The notes below the pieces were generated by a model. It worked only from the letters and a program-made list of their open reading frames with translations. It had not been told where the DNA came from and did no database searches. Of a DNA stretch of 64,000 bases, positions 44,738 through 53,283 are shown one piece after another. This DNA comes from Agrobacterium rosae (GTDB lineage: Bacteria; Pseudomonadota; Alphaproteobacteria; Rhizobiales; Rhizobiaceae), in assembly GCF_002915175.1 (NCBI RefSeq), contig NZ_NXEJ01000003.1, positions 124,001 to 188,000 of the forward strand. The letters run 5' to 3'. Positions within the stretch are counted from its first letter, which is position 1, and every line of letters starts with the position of its first letter. The translations under genes and the position numbers were made by a program.

Positions 44738-46252
44738 GTGACCATCAGGACATCTATCATCATGGGGCTTTCTGCTGCCCTTCTGCTTTCCGCAGGGCAG
44801 GTGGCAGCCCAGCAATCCAAGACAGTCAAGATTGTACTGCCCGCAGGGCCGGACAGGCTTGACCCTTGCGAAACACCGCGTTCGGTAATCGGGCGTATCA
44901 TCAAACAGAATGTCGTGGAAACGCTGGTCGAACTCGACTACGCAAAGCGCACAACCTTGCCGCGCCTTGCGGAAAGCTGGGAGCAGACCTCTCCAAATGA
45001 GTGGGTGTTCAAGCTGCACCAGGGTATCAATTTCCATGACGGTGCACCATTTGATGCGAAATCGGTGATCTACTCCGTCGAGCGGACCACCGATCCGGCG
45101 CTGACCTGTATCACGCGCACCAAATATTTCGATGGCACGGATATCACGGCAACCGAGATCGATGCTCATACCGTCAAATTCACCACCAAAAACCCCGTGC
45201 CAATCCTGCCGACGCTTCTGGCTCAGCTTGCCATTGCGTCGCCGAATACGCCGAAGGGCAAATATACCACCGAGCCGATTGGCACCGGTCCCTACAAGTT
45301 CGATAGCTGGACCCAGGGCGAAAAAGTCGTCCTCAAGCGTAACGATGCCTATTGGGGCGAAAAGCCGCTGATCGACCAAGCGACCTACGTCTGGCGCACA
45401 GAGTCGTCTGTTGCCGCTGCCATGGTTGAAACCGGCGAGGCAGATCTGGCATTCTCGATCGCCCCTCAGGATGCCACCAACCCTGAGACAGACAAGGTCT
45501 ATCCCAATTCAGATAGCGCCATGTTTCGTCTGTCGGTGGATATTCCGCCGCTCAATGACATAAGGGTCAGAAAAGCCATCAATCTGGCCATCGACCGTAA
45601 GGCGTTTCTGGGCAGCATCATCAGCGACAAGGCTGAACTGGCAACCCAGCAGATCGGTCCCAGCGTTCTAGGCTTCAATACTGCGCTCAAGCCATGGCCC
45701 TACGATCCTGAACAGGCAATGAAGCTGCTGGCCGAAGCGAAGGCCGCAGGCGTCGATGTCACCAAGGAAATCCGCATGGTCGGAAGGCCCGCGATGTTTG
45801 CTAACAGCAACGAATTCGTGGAAGCTGCCGCTGAAATGCTGCGCGGCGTTGGCCTCAACATCAAGCTGGACAACCTGGAAATGTCGCAATGGCTGCAAAT
45901 GGCCAACAAGCCTTTTGCTGCAGAGCGCCAGCCCAATGTGTTCCTGACCATGCATGACAACAATAGTGGCGATGCCGCGTTCACGGCCTTCTTCAAATAT
46001 CATTCGAATGGCCGCCAGAGCGAGTTGCACGACCCACAACTGGATGCGTTGATTGTCGATGCTGGAACGCAATCCGGTGACAAGCGTGTTGCTGAATATA
46101 ACGAGGTCTTCCGCCGTATCTACGAGGACATCGTTTCCGACGTGCCGCTTTTTTACATGGTCAACTATATGCGGGTTGGTTCGCGCATCGATTTCACGCC
46201 GACCATTGCCAATGCGGTCGAACTTCAGCTTGCACGATTGAAGCTGAAATGA
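44738..46252 (+). CDS. ABC substrate-binding protein, family 5 (dipeptide/nickel type)
   Basis: 504 residues, starting at GTG after GGGAGGAG. The signal peptide ends near QVAAQ. LDPCETPRSVIGRIIKQNVV, LAESWEQTSPNEWVFKLHQG, then INFHDGAPFDAKSV and IGTGPYKFDSWTQGE are standard DppA/OppA features. It binds the ligand in the periplasm. Family 5 proteins carry peptides but also many plant-derived or opine-like compounds. A long hairpin separates it from the permease genes. Confidence 0.92.
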   Translation: MTIRTSIIMGLSAALLLSAGQVAAQQSKTVKIVLPAGPDRLDPCETPRSVIGRIIKQNVVETLVELDYAKRTTLPRLAESWEQTSPNEWVFKLHQGINFHDGAPFDAKSVIYSVERTTDPALTCITRTKYFDGTDITATEIDAHTVKFTTKNPVPILPTLLAQLAIASPNTPKGKYTTEPIGTGPYKFDSWTQGEKVVLKRNDAYWGEKPLIDQATYVWRTESSVAAAMVETGEADLAFSIAPQDATNPETDKVYPNSDSAMFRLSVDIPPLNDIRVRKAINLAIDRKAFLGSIISDKAELATQQIGPSVLGFNTALKPWPYDPEQAMKLLAEAKAAGVDVTKEIRMVGRPAMFANSNEFVEAAAEMLRGVGLNIKLDNLEMSQWLQMANKPFAAERQPNVFLTMHDNNSGDAAFTAFFKYHSNGRQSELHDPQLDALIVDAGTQSGDKRVAEYNEVFRRIYEDIVSDVPLFYMVNYMRVGSRIDFTPTIANAVELQLARLKLK

Positions 46253-46257
46253 TTGCC

Positions 46258-46293
46258 CTGTGGCATCCTGGCCAAGGAACCGGGATGCCACAG
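46258..46293 (+). terminator. Intercistronic hairpin after family 5 binding protein
   Basis: CTGTGGCATCC and GGATGCCACAG form a perfect 11-bp stem with a 14-base loop, 5 bases after the stop. It presumably stabilises the upstream message and limits read-through into the permeases. Confidence 0.6.
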
Positions 46294-46358
46294 TCTGGCA
46301 CTGATATCCTTTTGTGACGCATATGGTGCGTTTCCCACATCCGGCGGAGGAGGCTGAT

Positions 46359-47276
46359 TTGGGCAATTTCATATTCAAACGGTCATTGCAGAGCGTGTTT
46401 TCGCTGATTGCCCTGATCATACTCGTCTTCTTTCTGGCAAGGCTGACCGGCTCGCCCGCCGATCTCTATCTTCCGCAGGATGCGTCGCTGGAAGTGCGCC
46501 ACCAGTTCAATGAGCGCCTTGGTTTCAACGATCCGCTCTATGTACAGTTCGGTCGCTTCTTCATCGGCCTGCTGCATTTCGATATGGGTGAATCCCTGCA
46601 ATTTTCTCGTCCCGCCGTGGATGTCGTGTTGCAGGCCTTCCCGACCACATTGATGCTGGCGGCGATCACCATGCCGCTGGTGATTGTCGTGGCTGTTATC
46701 ACGGGCTCGCTAGCCGCATTCCGTCCCGGCGGTGTCTTTGACCGCCTCGCCAGCCTGCTATCGCTGATCGGTGCGAGTACGCCAAACTTCTGGGTGGCAA
46801 TCGTCGGCGTTCTGGTTTTTGCAGTGACACTGCGCATCCTTCCAACATCGGGCACTGGAACGCCATTGCACTGGGTTCTCCCCGTGGCCGTGCTGACACT
46901 AAGGCCGACCGGGGTGCTGGTTCAGGTGGTGCGCAGTTCAATGATAACCGCATTGTCTTCCGCTTACGTCAAAACCGCCAAGGCCAAAGGTGTGGGTTCG
47001 CGCGCAATCATTTTCGTGCACGCACTGCGCAACGCTTTGTTGCCGGTCATCACTGTCGCCAGCGATCAGGCGGCAGGCATCGTCAATGGCGCGGTGATTG
47101 TCGAAACCGTGTTCGGCTTTCCCGGCATCGGCAAGCTGATGATCGATTCCGTCATGCTGCGCGATTTCGCCGTCATCCAGGCCGCCGTGCTTGTCACAGC
47201 GCTTGCCGTGTTCATCATCAACATCGTTGTGGATATCACCTATGCCCTCGTCGATCCCCGTATCCGGTACAGCTGA
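46359..47276 (+). CDS. ABC permease, DppB-like
   Basis: 305 residues. The TTG start is preferred because GGAGGAGG lies 5 bases upstream and the protein then begins LGNFIFKRSLQSVFSLIALI as DppB proteins do; a GTG 45 bases earlier has no such site. Six hydrophobic segments; the EAA region is YVKTAKAKGVGSRAIIFVHA with LRNALLPVI after it. It forms the channel with the DppC-like permease. Confidence 0.9.
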   Translation: MGNFIFKRSLQSVFSLIALIILVFFLARLTGSPADLYLPQDASLEVRHQFNERLGFNDPLYVQFGRFFIGLLHFDMGESLQFSRPAVDVVLQAFPTTLMLAAITMPLVIVVAVITGSLAAFRPGGVFDRLASLLSLIGASTPNFWVAIVGVLVFAVTLRILPTSGTGTPLHWVLPVAVLTLRPTGVLVQVVRSSMITALSSAYVKTAKAKGVGSRAIIFVHALRNALLPVITVASDQAAGIVNGAVIVETVFGFPGIGKLMIDSVMLRDFAVIQAAVLVTALAVFIINIVVDITYALVDPRIRYS

Positions 47277-48201
47277 CGTGACCCGCGCGCTCTCTCCCGC
47301 CTCACGTTCGAAAAAGATCTCCGCTTTTCGCGAGATATTGTCCGTGCTCTGGCACGACAAGGTCGCCACCCTCTCAGCAATCCTTTTAATGATTGTGCTG
47401 GTTTGTGTCGTCGTTGGACCATGGTTGCTGGCCGATCAGGCCCGTGCCGTTAATCTCATGGCGCGTAACGCGCCGCCATTTTCGCTCGGCAAGGGCTGGA
47501 TGTTCATTCTGGGCGCCGATGCGCTGGGGCGCAGTCTGTTAGCGCGCATCATCGTCGCCAGCCAAAACACCATGCTGATTGCCGGAAGCGCCGTGCTGAT
47601 CTCTATGATCATGGGCGGTCTGCTGGGTCTGGTGGCCGGTTACAAGGGTGGCTGGGTCAGCGCGGTTCTGCTGCGGTTGGCGGATGCGATCATGAGCTTT
47701 CCGTCCATGCTGCTCGCGGTCATCGTGCTCTTCGTGTTCGATCCCGGCGTGACCAATGTTATTCTGGTCTTGGCGGTATCGCGTATCCCGATCTTTCTGC
47801 GCACGGTGCGTGCCGAAGTTCTGGAGATCAAGGAGCGCATGTTCGTCACCGCAGCGCGTGCCATGGGTGCGCAGACGGACCGTATCCTGCTGCGCCATAT
47901 CGCGCCGATGGTCATGCCGACGCTGATCAATCTCGCGGCCCTTGAAATGGCCTTCGTGATGTTGGTCGAATCGGGCCTCAGCTTTCTGGGCATCGGCATC
48001 CAGCCGCCCGAAGTCACCTGGGGTCTGATGGTGGCCGATGGCCGCAACTATCTCGGTTCCGCCTGGTGGTTATCCTTCTGGCCAGGTGTCGCCATCATGC
48101 TGGTGACCATGGCGCTAAACCTTCTTTCCAACTGGCTGCGAATTGCGACCGACCCGGTCGAACGCTGGCGCCTGCAAACAACGGTGGGAAAAAATGACTG
48201 A
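47242..48201 (+). CDS. ABC permease, DppC-like
   Basis: 319 residues if the ATG overlapping the dppB-like gene by 35 bases is used; a GTG at 47278 just after that stop is also possible. It has the DppC N-terminal segment (LWHDKVATLSAILLMIVLVC), six hydrophobic segments, and the EAA loop VTAARAMGAQTDRILLRHIA. GADALGRSLLARIIVASQNT is typical. It ends inside the ATPase start, so translation is coupled. Confidence 0.9.
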   Translation: MPSSIPVSGTADVTRALSPASRSKKISAFREILSVLWHDKVATLSAILLMIVLVCVVVGPWLLADQARAVNLMARNAPPFSLGKGWMFILGADALGRSLLARIIVASQNTMLIAGSAVLISMIMGGLLGLVAGYKGGWVSAVLLRLADAIMSFPSMLLAVIVLFVFDPGVTNVILVLAVSRIPIFLRTVRAEVLEIKERMFVTAARAMGAQTDRILLRHIAPMVMPTLINLAALEMAFVMLVESGLSFLGIGIQPPEVTWGLMVADGRNYLGSAWWLSFWPGVAIMLVTMALNLLSNWLRIATDPVERWRLQTTVGKND

Positions 48202-49825
48202 TAAACCTCTTCTGGAAATCAAGAATCTCAGCATCCATTTTCCCTCCAGACGCGGCACGGTTCACGCCGTCAGCGATGTTAGCTGGTCGGTACGCCGGGG
48301 AGAAACACTCGCCATTCTCGGCGAAAGCGGCTCTGGCAAGAGCGTCAGCGCCTCGGCCATTCTCGATCTGGTCGATGCGCCACCAGCCGTCATCTCGAAG
48401 GGTGAAATTCTCTATCGTGGCAAGGATTTGCTTCTGACGCCGAAGGATGAGCGCCGCAAGATCAATGGCAAGAACATCTCGATGATCTTCCAGGACCCGC
48501 TGGCAGCCCTCAACCCCGTCTACCCCATCGGCTGGCAGATTGCTGAAACACTGCGCGTTCACGGCGTCGATCGCGAGACCGCCCACGCGCGAGTCATCGA
48601 TCTTCTGGCGCGTGTGGGTATCGATCACCCCGAGCGACGGGCGAAGCAGTATCCGCACCAGTTTTCTGGCGGCCAGCGCCAGCGCATCATGATCGCCTCG
48701 GCGATTGCGCTGGAACCGGATCTGCTCATTGCCGATGAGCCGACCAGCGCGCTCGACGTCACGGTTCAGGCCCAGGTTCTGACCTTGCTGAAAAAGCTTC
48801 AGGCCGAAAGCGGCATGGGCATGGTGCTGATTACCCACGATCTCGGCGTTGTCGAAAAGGTCGCCGACCGCGTGGTGGTGATGCAGCACGGGCGCGTGGT
48901 GGAAAGCGGCGATGCCGCCACTATCATGAACGCGCCCGAACACCCCTATACCCGCAAACTGCTGGATGCGATGCCGGGCCGCCATGGTATCACCCCGCAG
49001 CTTGCCATTGCGACCAGTGCGGAGCGCCCGCTGCTGGAGGTCGATCATGTCTCGCGTATCTATGGTGTTGCCCCCGGCAAGATGAAAGCCGGTGAAACCG
49101 GCGTGCGCGCTGTCAATGATGCCAGCTTTACCCTGAAAAGCGGCGAGACGCTGGGGATCGTAGGCGAATCTGGTTCCGGGAAATCGACGCTGGCCCGTAT
49201 GTTGCTGGGTTTGGATGTCCCGACATCCGGCACCATCCGCTTTGATGGACACGATCTGAATGGCATGTCGGCATCGGAAACCTACAAAGTGCGCCGTCGA
49301 ATGCAGTTCGTTTTCCAGGACCCGACGGCTTCTCTCAACCCCCGTATGACGGTGGGCCAGATCATATCCGAGCCTTTTGCCATCCACCCGGATGTACTGC
49401 CAAAAGACAAATGGCGCGAGCGCTCGATTGAATTGCTGGAGCGCGTCGGCCTGTCCGCCGACCACATCGATCGCCATCCGCATCAGTTTTCGGGCGGGCA
49501 GCGCCAGCGTATCGCCATTGCCAGAGCGCTTGCGCTCCAGCCGGAGGTGATCGTATGCGATGAGGCGGTATCTGCGCTCGATGTCTCGATCCAGGCGCAA
49601 GTCATCGATCTTTTGAAGACGCTACGGCGGGATTTCGGCCTGTCCTATATCTTCATCGCCCATGATCTTGCGTTGGTGCGCGATTTCGCAACGTCCGTGA
49701 TCGTGATGTATCGAGGTGAGATCGTTGAGCAAGGGCTGACGAGCAAGGTCTATACAGATCCGCAACACGCGTACACAAAGCGCCTGTTGGCCGCCAGCGG
49801 TGAACACTTGCCATCTGCGGCGTGA
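48194..49825 (+). CDS. Fused dual ABC ATPase (DppD-DppF type)
   Basis: 543 residues holding two complete ATPase domains in one chain. Domain 1 has [31 protein letters not shown] and [15 protein letters not shown]. Domain 2 has [33 protein letters not shown] and [15 protein letters not shown], where Walker B ends DEA rather than DEP. The start overlaps the permease stop by 8 bases. It powers the DppBC-like channel; fused ATPases of this kind are common for opine, glutathione and peptide importers in rhizobia. Confidence 0.92.
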   Translation: MTDKPLLEIKNLSIHFPSRRGTVHAVSDVSWSVRRGETLAILGESGSGKSVSASAILDLVDAPPAVISKGEILYRGKDLLLTPKDERRKINGKNISMIFQDPLAALNPVYPIGWQIAETLRVHGVDRETAHARVIDLLARVGIDHPERRAKQYPHQFSGGQRQRIMIASAIALEPDLLIADEPTSALDVTVQAQVLTLLKKLQAESGMGMVLITHDLGVVEKVADRVVVMQHGRVVESGDAATIMNAPEHPYTRKLLDAMPGRHGITPQLAIATSAERPLLEVDHVSRIYGVAPGKMKAGETGVRAVNDASFTLKSGETLGIVGESGSGKSTLARMLLGLDVPTSGTIRFDGHDLNGMSASETYKVRRRMQFVFQDPTASLNPRMTVGQIISEPFAIHPDVLPKDKWRERSIELLERVGLSADHIDRHPHQFSGGQRQRIAIARALALQPEVIVCDEAVSALDVSIQAQVIDLLKTLRRDFGLSYIFIAHDLALVRDFATSVIVMYRGEIVEQGLTSKVYTDPQHAYTKRLLAASGEHLPSAA

Positions 49826-50080
49826 TCGATTTAGTTTGGACCCTATGTCATTTGGCAGTCTAGCGAATGCTGCGCCTTAGCGGTTTGTCTGAATTGTCGT
49901 GTGCTTGTAACCCAAGCATACGTTAACGCTCGGTATCAGTGACTATGTAGGTGAAATCTCGATTCCTTTTAACTGCTACTGCACTATAATAGCGGGCATA
50001 AAGGTTCGTGTCCCATCAAGGCGATGTAAACAGTTCAGGGCGCGCACGATTTTGGAATTGAAATTGCGCAGATCATTAAG

Positions 50081-50509
50081 TTACTTGTAAGTCCGATTAA
50101 TTAGCTTGCAGAACCAACCCTGAAGCACAATAAAGATGTACACCGACAACATGACCGGCGGAGTGAATACCGGCGCTGTGATAAACACCATTGCTCGTCC
50201 GGTGTCCCGGATCCACATGTCTAGGAGGTATTCGTAGCCTGGCGGTACGGTTGAGTTCATCCACCACGGCTCTTTTGGATTATATGACGCAATTCGCCAC
50301 TCAATGTACCAACTCACGGCTGTGGCACCAGCGATCGCTAATCCGACACAAGCGGTATATGTCAGTAGAATAATCGCACAACGTCGCCATAAACCAGATG
50401 CCCTGCGCGCATGCATCAACATAAAATAAGAGACGATAAAAATCGCAAAGATCACCGATGCGCCCGCATACCGCAGCAATGTCATTTCTAATTCCATGCA
50501 GGTCCCCAT
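50081..50509 (-). CDS. Small membrane protein downstream of the M16 protease gene
   Basis: 142 residues (or 138 from a second ATG). Three hydrophobic segments: YAGASVIFAIFIVSYFMLM, RCAIILLTYTACVGLAIAGA and AMVFITAPVFTPPVMLSVYI, with a loop containing EPWWMNSTVPPGYEYLLDM. It starts 17 bases after the protease stop on the same strand and is likely the last gene of that operon. No family recognised. A role in transporting products of the protease is possible but unsupported. Confidence 0.6.
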   Translation of the reverse strand: MGTCMELEMTLLRYAGASVIFAIFIVSYFMLMHARRASGLWRRCAIILLTYTACVGLAIAGATAVSWYIEWRIASYNPKEPWWMNSTVPPGYEYLLDMWIRDTGRAMVFITAPVFTPPVMLSVYIFIVLQGWFCKLINRTYK

Positions 50510-50526
50510 CCAGCCACTAACATGCC

Positions 50527-53283
50527 CTATCGTTTTGGCATTTGAACCAACACTGCGATATTGTCCGTACGGAATGCGGCACGCGCGTGGGATGCTAGCA
50601 AAGACGGGGTGAGGCGCTTACCAAGGCTATTCACGCGGTTTAGATATCCCCCATTACCGTATCGGAGATAGCTGACCGCTAGCCTACGTAACCATGTATT
50701 CGGATCGGCGAGCCGGCCATTTTCAGCAAACTCAATGTCAGCCTGAAGTCGGTAAACATCTGCCTTAAACGCCAACTCTGGCATTCTCTCAAGCACACCA
50801 ATAGCCGCGTTCGCCAGTCCACTGGCTTTTTCAGGTGCACATTCGAACGACAGATTGCCAATAATCCGGTTCGAGTCTGGATCAAGTTCAAGTTCGAACT
50901 GCACGGAATAAATGCCGCCCAGTTCCAGCCTCAGTTTGTTCTTGAGCGCTTGCTGAGTCATTGGCGTCAGCGTCGATACAATGAATGCACCCTCTGGTGT
51001 CCAGTTCATCGGTGAAAAAAAAGACATTTTCACGCGTGCCTTGTCGGTATCAAATGTTTCGATATTGGCCTTATGGATACCATTGCGTTGAAGCACGGGT
51101 TTCTTGGAAAGCTTTTTTTTGCGGGAAACTCCGCCAATCACCTCAGTGAAGGCCGTCTTGATGATGCCGTCCGGAGACGATCCGACCACGAACCAAGTGA
51201 CAGGTGCAGACAGTAATCCCCGTGCTGCAGTAGACAGGCTGTCTATCGTAACGCGACTGGTGTCGATGGTGGACAGCTCTTTAGCAACGGAACCATATAA
51301 AAGCTGCGTGTAGTCGTCGGTGTGTTCGATGGATGCTGCCTGTATCCGGAACTCGTCCAATGCTTCCTCTCGAACCATACCGAATGCAACACTCGAAGCA
51401 TATTGCTCGAGAAGCGATGGCAATTGATCCGCGTGAGCGGCGACGGCGATATCCAGTGATCCTTTTTTGAGAACCCAACTCCAGCGTTGCTTCTGTGACT
51501 GTTGCCAGCGATCAAATTCATTTTGTGACCAGAAGCGGAAGCCGCTCTGCTGCCATAGCTGGATAGCGGTTTGGGAGAGGATGCTGCCGAATTCGGCGTT
51601 CATGTAACCAGGATGGGACTGCGCCGACACATAGATCTTGTCATCCGGAGTTTGTCGCTCCAGCCATACGACATGATCGCCATTCGAAAGGTGCCATTCT
51701 ATGATCGATGGATCCTTGTTGTGGGTCTCCGAGATGATTTTGCCGGTACGTGACGACAGCTGAGCATCTCGTGGCCAATTCGGCGGCTCTTCTTCTTTGG
51801 CAGCGCGCGGTGTCCCGACGATCTCTGGCAACGCAGGAAGTATATCGCGCGCTCGTAACCTCGCATTCGCAATGTTGATTTCGTCAACAGTGGGCAGCAC
51901 CCTCGTGACGTTGCCTTCAAGCTGATAGAACAGAATCTTATCGGGCGAGGATAGCATGTCCCGCATCCGTTGATTGAGACCCTCAAACGTTATGCGATCC
52001 AGCAAAGCAGTCGTTTTCTCTGCGCGCGCCTGCGGGTCTTCGACCACGGAGCTAGTAAGGACAGCGGAGGCGATTTTGTCCTCCCATTCGGCGAACGTTC
52101 TTTTTTGCGCGGCTTCAACGTTGTTTGTGTTGATGCGCCGCGCATTGGCTATCAATGAATGGAAGCCATCCTCGGAAATCCCGTTTCGGCGCAGGCGCTC
52201 GACCGTCTCCAGCAGTATTGGCCAAGCTTTTGCATGATTGTGCGTGCGTGCATTGAAAGCGAATATCACCCGTTCCTCGGTCGTCTCCTGCGCGACAAAT
52301 GTGAGAGCATCGACTTTCTGACGGAAGTGAAGGGCTTGGCTTTGAACGGCGTCTCGTATGAGGCGTGTCAGAAAATAATTTTGTAGATACGCGAACTGGC
52401 CATCTTCACTTTTGCGATCTGGCATGGGTATGCGCAGTGCGTAGGTGACCTGAGACGAGGAGCCTTTTTCATCCTGAACCAGTCCCGTCGTTATACCGTT
52501 CCTCAGCGGAAGCTTGATATATGAGCGATCCGGGCGTGGCTGCTTCGGCGGGGAGCCGAAAAGCCGCTGGATGGCGTTCACGGCGATCTGCTTGTCGATG
52601 CGACCGGACAGGATGAGGGTCATGTTGGCGGGTACATAAAATCGCTCGTGAAATGCACGAATGTCGGCAATGGTAACCTTCTCTATGCCGTCACGCGTGC
52701 CGATCGTCGGGCGGTCCACATAACGTGATCCGACGCGCAAGACAGCTTTCTTCTGACGGCTTATGCGGTCGGCGACGCTATTTCCTTGGCGCAACTCTTC
52801 AAGGATGACGGATCGTTCTTTTTCCCAGTCTGCTTCCAGCAGTTTCGAACCAAATGCGAGGTCAGACATAAGCGCCAGAGAACCTTCGAGATCGAGCGCA
52901 TCGTTTGGACGCGTACGCACCATGAATTGAGTCTCGGTTTCGCGGGTGACGGCATTGATTTGAACGCCGGTCCGCCATCCGATATGCTGGAAATAGCGGT
53001 GTAAGGTTTCAGGATGTGCCTCGCTTGACTGGAAAACCATGTGTTCGAGTATGTGCGCAACGCCGCTTGGCGTTTCCTCGTCGACAGAACCCGCATGCAC
53101 GATCAAACGGATGTTGAACGGATCTTCCGACTTTTCGCTATCATAGATGATGTAGGACAGTCCGTTATCGAGCGTTCCCCGTGTAAGCCGAGGATCCCAT
53201 GTTGCTTCGCCTGCAAAACTGGTCTGCGCGCAAAAGAGGATAAGGCCGATGGACATGGTGACGAGACAAAAAAATTTCATCAT
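50527..53283 (-). CDS. Periplasmic M16-family zinc metalloprotease (PqqL/FusC-like)
   Basis: 918 residues, close to E. coli PqqL and Pectobacterium FusC. A signal peptide (LVTMSIGLILFCAQTSFAG) sends it to the periplasm. The inverted zinc motif HILEH is at residues 77-81, with the third ligand in ERSVILEE (156-163). Three further M16 half-domains follow, the last with RLELGGIYSVQF. Its ATG shares one base with the TonB receptor stop (TAATG), so the two are made together. FusC and PqqL cut imported iron proteins or act in siderophore-linked iron uptake; a similar job is inferred here. Confidence 0.88.
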   Translation of the reverse strand: MMKFFCLVTMSIGLILFCAQTSFAGEATWDPRLTRGTLDNGLSYIIYDSEKSEDPFNIRLIVHAGSVDEETPSGVAHILEHMVFQSSEAHPETLHRYFQHIGWRTGVQINAVTRETETQFMVRTRPNDALDLEGSLALMSDLAFGSKLLEADWEKERSVILEELRQGNSVADRISRQKKAVLRVGSRYVDRPTIGTRDGIEKVTIADIRAFHERFYVPANMTLILSGRIDKQIAVNAIQRLFGSPPKQPRPDRSYIKLPLRNGITTGLVQDEKGSSSQVTYALRIPMPDRKSEDGQFAYLQNYFLTRLIRDAVQSQALHFRQKVDALTFVAQETTEERVIFAFNARTHNHAKAWPILLETVERLRRNGISEDGFHSLIANARRINTNNVEAAQKRTFAEWEDKIASAVLTSSVVEDPQARAEKTTALLDRITFEGLNQRMRDMLSSPDKILFYQLEGNVTRVLPTVDEINIANARLRARDILPALPEIVGTPRAAKEEEPPNWPRDAQLSSRTGKIISETHNKDPSIIEWHLSNGDHVVWLERQTPDDKIYVSAQSHPGYMNAEFGSILSQTAIQLWQQSGFRFWSQNEFDRWQQSQKQRWSWVLKKGSLDIAVAAHADQLPSLLEQYASSVAFGMVREEALDEFRIQAASIEHTDDYTQLLYGSVAKELSTIDTSRVTIDSLSTAARGLLSAPVTWFVVGSSPDGIIKTAFTEVIGGVSRKKKLSKKPVLQRNGIHKANIETFDTDKARVKMSFFSPMNWTPEGAFIVSTLTPMTQQALKNKLRLELGGIYSVQFELELDPDSNRIIGNLSFECAPEKASGLANAAIGVLERMPELAFKADVYRLQADIEFAENGRLADPNTWLRRLAVSYLRYGNGGYLNRVNSLGKRLTPSLLASHARAAFRTDNIAVLVQMPKR

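Noticed and set aside
48095-49600. Long minus-strand frame opposite the fused ABC ATPase
   Set aside because: Antisense shadow of a gene with two complete ATPase domains; composition not protein-like.
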